A DNA stretch of 64,000 nt from an uncultured Alphaproteobacteria bacterium (GTDB lineage: Bacteria > Pseudomonadota > Alphaproteobacteria > Rhodobacterales > Rhodobacteraceae): contig CACGMO010000009.1 in the NCBI GenBank assembly GCA_902574225.1, positions 1 to 64,000 of the forward strand, written 5' to 3'. Below are positions 10,684-20,519 of the stretch, piece after piece. A model generated the notes under the pieces. It was given only the letters and a program-made list of their open reading frames with translations, was not told where the DNA came from and ran no database searches. Position 1 is the first letter of the stretch. Each line of letters begins with the position of its first letter. Made by a program: the position numbers and the translations under genes.

Positions 10684-11120
10684 GTTTACAAAGCATGAAT
10701 AATGAATGGTTGTACCAAGTAAGAATAAAGCTTTCACAAGACTTAGCGGATGATTTAAGGAGTGAGAGCAATTTGGATATATCTAAGAAAATAAATAACA
10801 TTGCTAGAAAACATCAGACTAGACCCGTGTGTACGCTCGATGGATTTTTAGATTATGTGAAAGAGGCTGAAAGAAATAATATTAAAAATTACCCATTATA
10901 CCATTGGACTAAGTCAGTAGTTCAAGATCCGGATAAACAGATTAAACACTCAAAATCATTCGCTTTTTACTTTGGGGATGAACAGATATATGAAAAGGAA
11001 CTTGCTGTTTCTCTATACAATGATTTAGTAGAATTTAATGATGAAAATAAAATTGAGGAGATTAAGATGATTGACTCAAACCCAAGAAATAATCCCCAAC
11101 CCCCCAAGAATAAAAACTAA
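10680..11120 (+). CDS. Uncharacterised 146-aa protein (ATG at 10695 is an alternative start)
   Basis: Open frame overlapping the end of the LysE gene and leading into the EamA gene; no family recognised. Confidence 0.6.
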   Translation: MSLQSMNNEWLYQVRIKLSQDLADDLRSESNLDISKKINNIARKHQTRPVCTLDGFLDYVKEAERNNIKNYPLYHWTKSVVQDPDKQIKHSKSFAFYFGDEQIYEKELAVSLYNDLVEFNDENKIEEIKMIDSNPRNNPQPPKNKN

Positions 11121-11131
11121 CTTATGAAATA

Positions 11132-12031
11132 TTGGCAGTGAACTTTTTAATTTTAATTATTCTCGGTCTCGGATGGGGCCTGAGCTTTACACTTGGTAAA
11201 ATTGCTATAACAGCTGGTGGAACTCCCATTGGGTTGACCTTCTGGCAAAGTCTTTTTAGTGGCCTCATTCTATTAGCTTATGTATTTTTTAGGCACGGAA
11301 AAATTATTATCCCAAAAATAATGTTTCTTCCTATAGTTATAATTACTTTTCTATCTGTAGTTATCCCCAATATTATCTTTTACGCTTGTGTTGAACACCT
11401 TGACGCTGGTGTATTGTCGATTTCAGTGTCGGTAATTCCCCTCTTTACCTATTTAATTGCCTTGGGGCTAAGAATGGATAAGTTCAAGGGAAGAAGAGTG
11501 ATAGGCCTTATCACTGGTTTCTGTGCTCTTCTAATTTTGATACTTCCAGAAAACAGTTTGCCAGATAAAAGAGACATTCCCTGGGTCTTACTGGCTCTTA
11601 ATTGCGCTCTTTGTTATGCCCTGGAAAATATCTACATTGATAGACTAGCCTTACAAAATTTTGGACCCATCCGCTTAGTTTGTGCAGTTTCCTTTGTCTC
11701 CGCAATAATCACCTTTTTTCTTTCTTTAGTAATGGATCAATTTTTTATACTGCAGCCAACAAATTTATATTTGTTTATCTCAACTTTAGGTCTAGGGTTC
11801 ATCAGCGCTACTGCATACTCAATATTTATTTATCTCATTGGAAGAGCAGGATCGGTTTTTTCATCTCAAGTAGGATATCTTGTGACGTTTTTTGGCGTCG
11901 TCTGGGGAATAATTATTCTAGGTGAAAGCCACTCGGTTTTTGTGTGGATATCTTTAGCTATGATAATGATGGGGATATTCCTTGTTCAACCCAAACAAAA
12001 TAGTGAAAGCACCGATTTTGAAAAAGTTTAA
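11132..12031 (+). CDS. EamA/DMT family transporter
   Basis: About ten hydrophobic helices in a drug/metabolite transporter pattern; start may be an alternative codon. Confidence 0.82.
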   Translation: MAVNFLILIILGLGWGLSFTLGKIAITAGGTPIGLTFWQSLFSGLILLAYVFFRHGKIIIPKIMFLPIVIITFLSVVIPNIIFYACVEHLDAGVLSISVSVIPLFTYLIALGLRMDKFKGRRVIGLITGFCALLILILPENSLPDKRDIPWVLLALNCALCYALENIYIDRLALQNFGPIRLVCAVSFVSAIITFFLSLVMDQFFILQPTNLYLFISTLGLGFISATAYSIFIYLIGRAGSVFSSQVGYLVTFFGVVWGIIILGESHSVFVWISLAMIMMGIFLVQPKQNSESTDFEKV

Positions 12032-12037
12032 ATGTCT

Positions 12038-13078
12038 CTATGGAATACTGTAAACATTACTTGCTGTCTTAAAGAAAAGATTATTCTTCTCTGTTTCGCT
12101 AAAATCCTTTACCAGATTTTTAAAGGAATTCCATAAAACTTGATATGAGACTGAATACTTATCTACAGGAAAATTGCTTTCAAACATACATCGTTCTGAT
12201 CCAAAAAAATCTATAGTCGTTAAATAAAATTGTCTCTGAAGTGCCATAAATTGATCAGAAGTAGGAGGATTGGGGTTTGCTTCAAAACCAAGACCATTTA
12301 TTGGCATAGCTAAACCCCCCAATTTAGCAAAGACATTCTTATACTGGGATAATTCCTTTAGATCTTTTTTCCAATTTTTATAAACCTGTTCTTTTATTGT
12401 GGCATAAGAGCCGATCCCCAACGGACCACTAAAATGATTCAAGATAATTATCAGATCGGGGTTATTACTTGCCAAATGGGCTACTTGGAGTAGTTGATGA
12501 TGATATTGCCATGCCTCAAAAACAAGTCCTTTTCCAGATAAAATTTTTAGCCCTTCCCCAAATTCTTTCATTAAATACATGTCTTTCGGTGGATTGTGAT
12601 GTGAATTATTTATCGTGTCACTAAAATCCCAGCTTCCCGCATGCCGGATACCTTTAAATAGGTTTCCTCCAATATCAAGATGCCTCTCTAGAACCTCATC
12701 CACATCTTTTCCCAGTAACATGTTTGCGTGGCCAATTATTCCTGAAATTGTTGTCTTTTTACTATTTTCTAAAGAAAGTTGCGCTAATCCTTTTATGTAT
12801 TCAGTTTCTCCAACTGGATTAATATGCTCATTTTCAGAATTCCAAAAAAACTCTGAACACTCAATGTAAACACTATCTGTCACATTATGTCCTGAGCCAG
12901 TATCTTCCCAAAAATCTTCAAGCATATAGTCATAAAGACGATGTCGCCTAACATTTGAGGAACCTGCAACTGTCTTTGGCCACAAGTGATGGTGAGGATC
13001 AATTATCCTCTGACCGGGGTCGATTATATCTTCCCTTACCCTTTTGAGCCAATCCAAATCTACAGTATACGCACTCAT
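12038..13078 (-). CDS. Amidohydrolase family, TIM-barrel metal-dependent hydrolase (PDC-hydrolase-like)
   Basis: IIDPHHHLWP, HAGSWDF, ILNHFSGPLG, MFESNFPVDK. Confidence 0.85.
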   Translation of the reverse strand: MSAYTVDLDWLKRVREDIIDPGQRIIDPHHHLWPKTVAGSSNVRRHRLYDYMLEDFWEDTGSGHNVTDSVYIECSEFFWNSENEHINPVGETEYIKGLAQLSLENSKKTTISGIIGHANMLLGKDVDEVLERHLDIGGNLFKGIRHAGSWDFSDTINNSHHNPPKDMYLMKEFGEGLKILSGKGLVFEAWQYHHQLLQVAHLASNNPDLIIILNHFSGPLGIGSYATIKEQVYKNWKKDLKELSQYKNVFAKLGGLAMPINGLGFEANPNPPTSDQFMALQRQFYLTTIDFFGSERCMFESNFPVDKYSVSYQVLWNSFKNLVKDFSETEKNNLFFKTASNVYSIP

Positions 13079-13127
13079 GAAATCATTCTATGGGTGACAG
13101 GAAAATAATAAAGGATAAAATAAAGTA

Positions 13128-13994
13128 ATGGAGAATTATGAAAAAAATATTGTGGATCCAAAGTATGTTTATCAGAAACTGGACGTTAAAAATTTCAAAG
13201 TCATTGATTGCACCGTCTACTTTGAACTAAAAAAGGTAGGCGCCTCAACGATACACAGTGGATATGAGGATTATTTAAAACGGCATATCCCTGGTTCGGC
13301 TTATTTACATATGGTTGATGATCTATCCGAAAAGGATAATCCCATACCTTTTTCAATTGTCTCGCAAGAAAAATTAAATGAAAAACTGTCGAGCATTGGG
13401 ATAAATAATGAAGATGAAATTATTCTTTATGGGTCTGGGTTTCACATGGCTATCACAAGAGCGTGGTGGGTATTAACAATGTCTGGGGCTAAGAATGTAA
13501 AAATTATGAATGGCGGGTTGGCCTCATGGCAACAACAGAATTTTCCTCTATCAAAAGGAGAAGAGGTGTTTGCGAAAGGAAATTTTCAAGGAGCTCGTAG
13601 TCAAGAAACGATTTTTGATAAGAATAAAATGAAAGAAGCTCTGAAAGATGACGAATTTATTTTTGTAAACGCCCTAACACGTAAACAATTTTGTGGTGGG
13701 GGAACACATTATGGTAGGCCTGGAAGGATACCAAAAAGCATAAATATTCCCGCATTAAATTTACTTAATCATGATACCGGTAAATTCCTACCTTCATCCG
13801 AAATGCACGCTATGATAAAACCTCTAATTGATACTGATAAGTCAATAGTAAGCTACTGTGGAGGTGGTATAGCGGCCACGACTGTTTTTTTTGTTGCTAA
13901 GATTTTCGACATAGAAAAACTCTTTCTGTATGATAACTCGCTTCTCGAATGGTCCAATGATCCCACCTGCCCAATGGAGCTGGACCAAGAATAA
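13128..13994 (+). CDS. Two-domain rhodanese-like sulfurtransferase
   Basis: KRHIPGSAYLH, YGSGFHMAITRAWWVL, MNGGLASWQ, SYCGGGIAAT. Confidence 0.85.
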   Translation: MENYEKNIVDPKYVYQKLDVKNFKVIDCTVYFELKKVGASTIHSGYEDYLKRHIPGSAYLHMVDDLSEKDNPIPFSIVSQEKLNEKLSSIGINNEDEIILYGSGFHMAITRAWWVLTMSGAKNVKIMNGGLASWQQQNFPLSKGEEVFAKGNFQGARSQETIFDKNKMKEALKDDEFIFVNALTRKQFCGGGTHYGRPGRIPKSINIPALNLLNHDTGKFLPSSEMHAMIKPLIDTDKSIVSYCGGGIAATTVFFVAKIFDIEKLFLYDNSLLEWSNDPTCPMELDQE

Positions 13995-14067
13995 AAGTTA
14001 AAAATCTTTATGCTTGCCTATTATTTTTTGAGTGCTAACGTTATCAGAAATTTTTAGGAGAGATTTC

Positions 14068-14427
14068 ATGTTTTTTTTAGGACTAATTGGGGTATTTGGC
14101 GTAATGATGTATGCGGCAGTCTTAGGTGGAAGTCTAACCGCATTTATAGACCTTCCTTCTCTTATAGTAGTTGTCGTTGCATCATTCTTTGCTGCACTGG
14201 CTATGAGCAAAGGAAAATTTGATGAAAGAACAATTTCACTAACGGGAGATGCAGCCGTAATAATAGGTTGGCTAGGTTTCCTTATTGGCTTAGTTTTGAT
14301 GGCTCGAGGTCTAAATAATCTGTTGGCCGATCAAATGCTTGGATCTGCTTTTAGCGTAGCTTTTTTGACCGTTTTTTACGGCTACTTTATTAAACTCATT
14401 TGCTTAATGTACAGTAATTCTAAGTAA
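14068..14427 (+). CDS. Small integral membrane protein resembling the N-terminal part of MotA
   Basis: LGGSLTAFIDLPSLIVVVVASFFAAL is MotA N-terminal-like; ATG 14068 has AGGAG upstream; lacks the later MotA helices. Confidence 0.6.
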   Translation: MFFLGLIGVFGVMMYAAVLGGSLTAFIDLPSLIVVVVASFFAALAMSKGKFDERTISLTGDAAVIIGWLGFLIGLVLMARGLNNLLADQMLGSAFSVAFLTVFYGYFIKLICLMYSNSK

Positions 14428-14465
14428 ATCCAGAGAAACCTTAAGGCTTCCAAAACAGATCATTT

Positions 14466-15782
14466 ATGGACAAAAATACTGAGTCTAAGTCATTTCCTGT
14501 CCCCAAAGGTAGGCTTAGAAGGGCATCAAGTTTTGGTAAAATAGCAATAAAGTTTGCCAGCTCAATCGTGGTGGGCGGCACAAAAGAATTAGTTGGTGGA
14601 CGATCTCCTGCGTTAAAAAACCTACTATTTCAAGAAAAAAATATCCTCACTTTTATAGAAGAACTCGCAAAATTAAGAGGTGCGGCATTAAAAATTGGGC
14701 AATTATTATCTCTTGAGGCAAATGACTTTTTGCCAGAACAAGTAAGTGAAATGCTTGGTGACCTAAGAAATAAAAACTTTCATATGCCAAATTATCAACT
14801 TGGTGAGGTCTTGAGAGAAAATTATGGTGATGATTTTTTAGATATCTTCTCCGAATTCAATGAAACGCCAATCGCTGCTGCTTCAATTGGTCAAGTGCAC
14901 AAGTGTAAATACGGCAATAAGGAGTTAATATTAAAAATTCAATACCCAAAAATTGGAGAGAGCATAGAAAGTGATATTAATAATATTAGACTAGTGACTA
15001 AAAACCTTGGAATCTTACCAAAATCCTTTGATTTCGATAAACTGCTTGAAGCTGGGAAAACACAGTTACTAAACGAAACCGATTACTTGCTCGAAGCAGC
15101 ACACCAGAAAAATTTTCATCGTCTACTTAAAACAGATAAAAAATTTGTTGTACCAAAGATTAATAAAAAACTTACCACTACAAAAATTTTGGCAATGGAT
15201 TATCATAAGGGGGTAACAATTGATCAGGTCGCACATGGTGATCAAAAAACAAAAAATTCAATAATAAATAATTTAGTGGAACTTGCCTTCAAAGAGATAT
15301 TTGAATTTAATTTAATTCAAACAGATCCAAATTTTGCTAACTTTCTATTTGATGTTACATCGAAAAAAATTGTTTTACTGGACTTTGGTGCAACTAGTAA
15401 AGTCTCTAAAAAAAATATCCGAGTCTTTAAAGATATTCTTAACGGCTTAGCGCTTGATAGAAAGGAAATGGTTGAAAAAGCTCTTATAACTTTGAAGATC
15501 TTCAGTCCTCATGCTAGTAATTCGGTAAAGAATTATCTTATAGACATAATCTGGAATTTATCTTTGCCTTTACGGAAAAATAAGGAATTTGATTTCCTAC
15601 ATTGCATTTCTACAGAGGATTTGAACTTGCTTTCATCAACACTGATAAACCAAAAAGATAAATTTCAGCTACCCGATCCTCAAATCCTCTTCATTCAAAG
15701 AAAATTAGGAGGTATTTTTCTTCTAGGTCGAAAATTCGGCGCAAGAAAAAACTTTTCCAAATTAGTTACAAAATATATCTAA
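14466..15782 (+). CDS. ABC1/UbiB-family (AarF) atypical kinase
   Basis: RGAALKIGQLLSLE (KxGQ), AAASIGQVHKC, LLNETDYLLEA, QTDPNFANFLF, LLDFGAT. Confidence 0.92.
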   Translation: MDKNTESKSFPVPKGRLRRASSFGKIAIKFASSIVVGGTKELVGGRSPALKNLLFQEKNILTFIEELAKLRGAALKIGQLLSLEANDFLPEQVSEMLGDLRNKNFHMPNYQLGEVLRENYGDDFLDIFSEFNETPIAAASIGQVHKCKYGNKELILKIQYPKIGESIESDINNIRLVTKNLGILPKSFDFDKLLEAGKTQLLNETDYLLEAAHQKNFHRLLKTDKKFVVPKINKKLTTTKILAMDYHKGVTIDQVAHGDQKTKNSIINNLVELAFKEIFEFNLIQTDPNFANFLFDVTSKKIVLLDFGATSKVSKKNIRVFKDILNGLALDRKEMVEKALITLKIFSPHASNSVKNYLIDIIWNLSLPLRKNKEFDFLHCISTEDLNLLSSTLINQKDKFQLPDPQILFIQRKLGGIFLLGRKFGARKNFSKLVTKYI

Positions 15783-15783
15783 A

Positions 15784-16230
15784 TTAAATTCGAGACTTAA
15801 TCATCAAGGTGCTTTTAGTGAAAAATACTATTTCATTGTCTTGATTGACCAACTTCGCCTCGTATCTAACAAAACCAAGTCCGGGTTTGCTTTTTGATTT
15901 TCTACTCTCCAATATTTCTAATTGACCAGTCACTTTGTCATCAGGTCTTACTGGTTTTGGCCAGGTCATTTCCTCATGCCCGGGTGATCCCATTATCGTA
16001 TCGTAGGATAAAAAACTTTTATGCATCATTCCAAGCCAAATAAGAGCTGTTAGCCATCCACTTGATATAATACCGCCAAATACAGATTTTTCTGCTGCAT
16101 TTTTGTTAGTATGAAAAGGAAAAGGATCATACTTTTTTGCAAAATCTATTATTTCATTCTCTGAAAAAGCATACTCCCCAAGATCAAAAATGTCCCCCTT
16201 TTTAAAATCCTCTGCATATCGCTTTTCCAT
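15784..16230 (-). CDS. MaoC-like acyl dehydratase
   Basis: YAFSENEIIDFAKKYDPFPFHT, VFGGIISSGWLTA. Confidence 0.85.
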   Translation of the reverse strand: MEKRYAEDFKKGDIFDLGEYAFSENEIIDFAKKYDPFPFHTNKNAAEKSVFGGIISSGWLTALIWLGMMHKSFLSYDTIMGSPGHEEMTWPKPVRPDDKVTGQLEILESRKSKSKPGLGFVRYEAKLVNQDNEIVFFTKSTLMIKSRI

Positions 16231-16242
16231 CTTTTTTCCTCT

Positions 16243-16896
16243 CTATGGCTTTTCAAATTGAATGAGAGTGTAGCGCGATCTATCCTCACCTAAATCTATA
16301 AAGTTACTTGAGGCTTTAAAACCAAGGTTTAATAGTTGAGTTATGATCGCTCCTTCATCTCTATTAGGGGCAACTTCAATGTCAAAATTCTTTATACTTT
16401 CAAATTTACATCCCAAATAACCAATTCCCCCCTTTTTTAATATTCTTTTGAACTCAAGGATATATTCTTCTATTGGCTTTAAGAAATATATTACATTTAT
16501 CGCTAGAAGTTTATCTATAGAACCATCTGGAATTTTATTGCTCAAATCTTTTGCGTCATTTTCTAAAATAACTATATTTTTAGGCAGTTTCATTTTGAGC
16601 AGATTTCTTCTAAACTCCGCACTTATTTCTACTCCAATTATCTTATTTCCACTCATCTTTGCAATTTCTTTTATTGCTAATCCATTACCTACACCCAACT
16701 CCAGCACATGATCGGTTTTTTTCAGTTTCATTCTATTTACAATATCAATACTTACTTGCGCATTTGAATAATTCATTAACGTTCTAGCTACCCAGGCGAG
16801 CCCGATCGTTTTCGGGGATCTCATATTTTCTGTCATCAATTCGGTATGAATAAGAAATTTATGGATCCATCGAGCTACAATAAGTTTAAAGTTCAT
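16243..16896 (-). CDS. Class I SAM-dependent methyltransferase
   Basis: HVLELGVGNGLAIKEIA, IIGVEIS, DGSIDKLLAINVIYFL. Confidence 0.85.
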   Translation of the reverse strand: MNFKLIVARWIHKFLIHTELMTENMRSPKTIGLAWVARTLMNYSNAQVSIDIVNRMKLKKTDHVLELGVGNGLAIKEIAKMSGNKIIGVEISAEFRRNLLKMKLPKNIVILENDAKDLSNKIPDGSIDKLLAINVIYFLKPIEEYILEFKRILKKGGIGYLGCKFESIKNFDIEVAPNRDEGAIITQLLNLGFKASSNFIDLGEDRSRYTLIQFEKP

Positions 16897-17027
16897 TAAA
16901 TATACTCAACATTATTTAACTTTGCATAGGTTTGATGTATCGTGGTCATATATTATAGTAATAAAATTTTTATGAATTTTAAAATGATATTGCTGATACT
17001 TTAAACTCTCTAAGATGAAGGTTAAAT

Positions 17028-17378
17028 ATGAATACTTACATAATATACGGAAAAACAAATTCAGAATATGCCAGTGGTATGCTTAACAAACCCCAAGATA
17101 GGCTACCAATTGTTAGAAATCTAACAGATCAATTTGCTATGAACATAAGAGAGTTTCTTTTTACACATACTGAAAGTTTTAGCTTTTTTTGTGTAGTAGA
17201 TGCTAAGAGCGATGAAGATATGGAGGCGGGAATGAATATCGCGAGAGCCTCAGGAACTTGGACTAACTTATATTGGTCAAGAGCATTCGACTCAATAGAA
17301 CATATGAAGATCTATGAAAAAGCTAAAGACGGTATGGCCTCTTATGTAACAACTATGCAAGCCGCCGAGACTTCTTGA
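17028..17378 (+). CDS. Small GYD-domain-like protein
   Basis: N-terminal YIIYGKTNSEYA...PQDRLPIVRNLTDQF with ferredoxin-like-fold pattern; RBS-like AAGGTTAAAT before ATG. Confidence 0.55.
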   Translation: MNTYIIYGKTNSEYASGMLNKPQDRLPIVRNLTDQFAMNIREFLFTHTESFSFFCVVDAKSDEDMEAGMNIARASGTWTNLYWSRAFDSIEHMKIYEKAKDGMASYVTTMQAAETS

Positions 17379-17629
17379 TGTATGGAAGAGCAATTAATTT
17401 CACTCTATTGGCACCTTCCTTATGGTCTGTAGTTGAAGCAGTAGCGCAGCCTATTGAAACTGATGAGTTAAAAAGGAATCTATTTAAATCAAGTGATAAT
17501 ACAGGTTTTATTATTGAAATCTTTCCCTCAAAACAAGTGGCAGGATCTAATCTTGACGTATTAAAAGCGATGCAAAGTTTGAAAGAGCAAGCGATGGCAA
17601 AAGTGTCGGTTTTAGAAGGAAGTAGGTGA
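17378..17629 (+). CDS. Small uncharacterised protein, translationally coupled to the preceding gene
   Basis: TGATG stop/start overlap at 17376-17380. Confidence 0.5.
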   Translation: MYGRAINFTLLAPSLWSVVEAVAQPIETDELKRNLFKSSDNTGFIIEIFPSKQVAGSNLDVLKAMQSLKEQAMAKVSVLEGSR

Positions 17630-17637
17630 AGCGAAAA

Positions 17638-18621
17638 ATGACTTTTAAAATTTTAAAATCAAATAATATAGAAATACGTGCAAAAATAGAAGGATCAGGT
17701 CCGTTAATCGTTTTAGTCCATGGATGTCCTGAAAGCTGGTATAGTTGGAGACACCAAATCCCATTGTTAGCTGAAAAAGGCTTCACCGTAGCCGCTATCG
17801 ACGTTAGAGGATATGGAGGCTCATCAAAGCCATATGAAATTGAAGCCTACAGCATGAGGGAACTTACTAAAGATGTTATTGGTGTTATAGACGCTCTAGG
17901 CTTTGAAAAGGCTATCTTAATGGGTCGAGATTGGGGTGGCCCAATTGTGTGGAATACTGCCGTTTTAAATGCAAGTAGAATATCTGCTGTTTTAGGCCTA
18001 TCAGTACCATTTTTTCCGAGAGGTAAAATCTCAACAATTGATCTCTTCAGAAAAATATATAAAGGCAAGTTTTTCTATCAGCTCTATTTTCAAGAAGAAG
18101 GTGTTGCCGAACAAGAGTTTGAAGAAAATATACGAAAATATTTGGAGCTAACCTATTTTTCGATTGATGCGAGAGGAATGAGGTATCAGAAAGAGAATGC
18201 TATAAATGCTAGCTCGAAAGGGCCTAATGCGAAATATCTAGATGGTATACCCGTATTCGACAATTACCCCTCTTGGATGACTGCAAAAGATATGGACTAT
18301 CTAGTCAACGAGTTTGAAAATAGTGGAATGCGAGGGCCTCTTAATAGATACAGAGCGCAACAAATTGATTTTGAAGACTTACTTGAGCTGACAGATGCAA
18401 AAATTAAACAACCCTCTGCTTTCTTAACTGGGAGATATGATCCTGTAAATTTCTTCACAGGCTCTAATTATGAAAGTAGCGAAGATCTAAGGAACAGAAT
18501 TAGTAAAAATTATGAAAACCTTTTGTCAGTATGTCTCCTAGAGGATGCGGGACACTGGGTTCAGCAGGAAAAACCTGCAGAAGTAAATAACTTCATTTTA
18601 GACTTTCTCTCAAGACTTTGA
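17638..18621 (+). CDS. Alpha/beta hydrolase, epoxide hydrolase-like
   Basis: LVHGCPESWYSWRHQIP, VAAIDVRGYGGSSKP, LMGRDWGGPIVWNTA, DAGHWVQQEKP. Confidence 0.9.
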   Translation: MTFKILKSNNIEIRAKIEGSGPLIVLVHGCPESWYSWRHQIPLLAEKGFTVAAIDVRGYGGSSKPYEIEAYSMRELTKDVIGVIDALGFEKAILMGRDWGGPIVWNTAVLNASRISAVLGLSVPFFPRGKISTIDLFRKIYKGKFFYQLYFQEEGVAEQEFEENIRKYLELTYFSIDARGMRYQKENAINASSKGPNAKYLDGIPVFDNYPSWMTAKDMDYLVNEFENSGMRGPLNRYRAQQIDFEDLLELTDAKIKQPSAFLTGRYDPVNFFTGSNYESSEDLRNRISKNYENLLSVCLLEDAGHWVQQEKPAEVNNFILDFLSRL

Positions 18622-18642
18622 TAGAAGTCGAACAAAGTAAAT

Positions 18643-19716
18643 TTGGATAAAGAAATGAACCTGATTCAAGAGATTGATACCCCGGCAATTATTGTAGATC
18701 TGAATATTGTTAAAGAAAACATAAATACTTATCAAAAATATTGTGACGGTATTGGTATTAAATTACGACCTCATATAAAGACGCATAAAATCCCAGCCTT
18801 AGCCAAATTACAGATAAGAGCTGGAGCTGTAGGGGTAACGGCACAAAAAATTAGCGAGGCCGAGGCTATAATCTCGGAGGGTGGAATTGATGATATCCTT
18901 ATTACCTACAATATAATTGGGAAAAAAAAATTAACTGCTCTTCGAAATTTATCCAAGAAAGTAAAGGTTTCTGTTGTGGCTGACAGCTCTTTTTGCATAA
19001 AAGGCCTATCCAAGACATTTGAAAAGGCTAAGGAAGCTTTACCCGTATTAGTTGAGTGTGATACTGGGGCTAACCGTTGTGGAGTCACAAATCCTCAAGA
19101 GGCATGTGAATTAGCAGAATTGATAAATATAAGCCCTGGACTAATTTTCAAGGGTTTAATGACCTACCCTCCTATTTCCCAAGCTCAAAAAATTAACAGC
19201 TTTTTATCTGAGGCAAAAAAGCTAATCGAAGAAAAAAATATCGCTGTAAATACAGTTTCAATCGGCGGGTCACCTGACATGTGGAAAGTCCAAGATATTC
19301 CCATTGCAACAGAGTATAGAATTGGAACATATATATTTAATGATAGATCTCTTGTCGAAAAAGAAATTTGTTTAGACGATAAAGTTGCTTTAACTGTTTT
19401 AGCAACTGTAGTGTCAACTCCAACAAAAAATAGAGCAATAATCGATGCTGGGTCAAAAGTATTAACGTCAGACCTCTTTGGAATGAATGACTATGGCTCC
19501 GTAATAAATTTTCCCGAGCTCAGAATTACACAACTAACAGAAGAGCATGGTACGATTGTGAGCGAACAAAACACAAATTTAAAAATTGGACAAAAAATCC
19601 GAATAATCCCTAATCATGCCTGCGTAGTAACGAACATGCTGGATGAAGTAAATCTTATCATTGAAGAGAAAAAATTAAAAAAAGAAAAAGTTATCGCAAG
19701 AGGTAAAGTCTGGTGA
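18643..19716 (+). CDS. PLP-dependent D-amino-acid lyase/aldolase (D-threonine aldolase / D-serine dehydratase-like)
   Basis: DTPAIIVDLNIVKENI, LRPHIKTHKIPALAKLQIRAGAVGVTAQKISEAE, PNHACVVTNM. Confidence 0.88.
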   Translation: MDKEMNLIQEIDTPAIIVDLNIVKENINTYQKYCDGIGIKLRPHIKTHKIPALAKLQIRAGAVGVTAQKISEAEAIISEGGIDDILITYNIIGKKKLTALRNLSKKVKVSVVADSSFCIKGLSKTFEKAKEALPVLVECDTGANRCGVTNPQEACELAELINISPGLIFKGLMTYPPISQAQKINSFLSEAKKLIEEKNIAVNTVSIGGSPDMWKVQDIPIATEYRIGTYIFNDRSLVEKEICLDDKVALTVLATVVSTPTKNRAIIDAGSKVLTSDLFGMNDYGSVINFPELRITQLTEEHGTIVSEQNTNLKIGQKIRIIPNHACVVTNMLDEVNLIIEEKKLKKEKVIARGKVW

Positions 19717-19718
19717 CT

Positions 19719-20519
19719 TTAAAATTTAACAACAAACTTCTTTTTAAATAATCTATCAAGTTCACAGGAAAAAACATCTGTCTTATTAATATCGTATGCG
19801 TCTGTGATAGTACCAGTCGTGATCGGCCCATTTAAGACCAACCAATCTGAGTTCTTTTCACAAAATTCTATGTAAGATCTCAAGGCAGCTAATGGACTTT
19901 TTTCTAAAATATTAGAAGACTTTCCCCGCTCTATAATATTATTGTTTTTTCTTAAAGTAAGATTAAATCTCTTTAATTCATCAATTATTGCAACCCTATT
20001 GTTTTCATCCGATGGAATTTCCCTTTCCTCTAAAATTTTATATTGGCCATGCAAACCAAATCCAGCGACTGTATCGGGTAATTTAAATATCCATCCCTCG
20101 TAGATGCTCTGGACTAACTCAACCCCAATTCCAAAGCTCTCACAACAAGAGATTAAGTCCATATCACTCATTTCACTATGTGGTTTCTTTCTAAGTCTAA
20201 AAAAGATCTCAGGCTCAAACTTCGGTTCAAGAAATTTTTCTGGTGAAAATAATTGTTCTTTTCTTAAAATCGTGGTGGAATACATGAAGCCAAAGATTGG
20301 TGCGTTTACAGAGTATTTTTCCCAAATTGTTTTGTTAGTAAATCCCACTTTTATTCCTAAAGCTTTTTCTTTTTTACCCTCACGGATTTCTTTTATTTCT
20401 ATAGCAATTCTGTAGGCATCCGACAGAGAGAAATTTGGAATAATACTGCTTGGTAATTGAGCTTGGGATGCATCTTCCAAGCAGTTAATTAAATAATTTG
20501 ACAGATTTTTTTTGCTCAT
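19719..20519 (-). CDS. 2-keto-4-pentenoate hydratase / fumarylacetoacetase-like hydratase
   Basis: ALGIKVGFTN...PIFGFMYS, EPKFEPEIFFRL, VLNGPITTG. Confidence 0.85.
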   Translation of the reverse strand: MSKKNLSNYLINCLEDASQAQLPSSIIPNFSLSDAYRIAIEIKEIREGKKEKALGIKVGFTNKTIWEKYSVNAPIFGFMYSTTILRKEQLFSPEKFLEPKFEPEIFFRLRKKPHSEMSDMDLISCCESFGIGVELVQSIYEGWIFKLPDTVAGFGLHGQYKILEEREIPSDENNRVAIIDELKRFNLTLRKNNNIIERGKSSNILEKSPLAALRSYIEFCEKNSDWLVLNGPITTGTITDAYDINKTDVFSCELDRLFKKKFVVKF

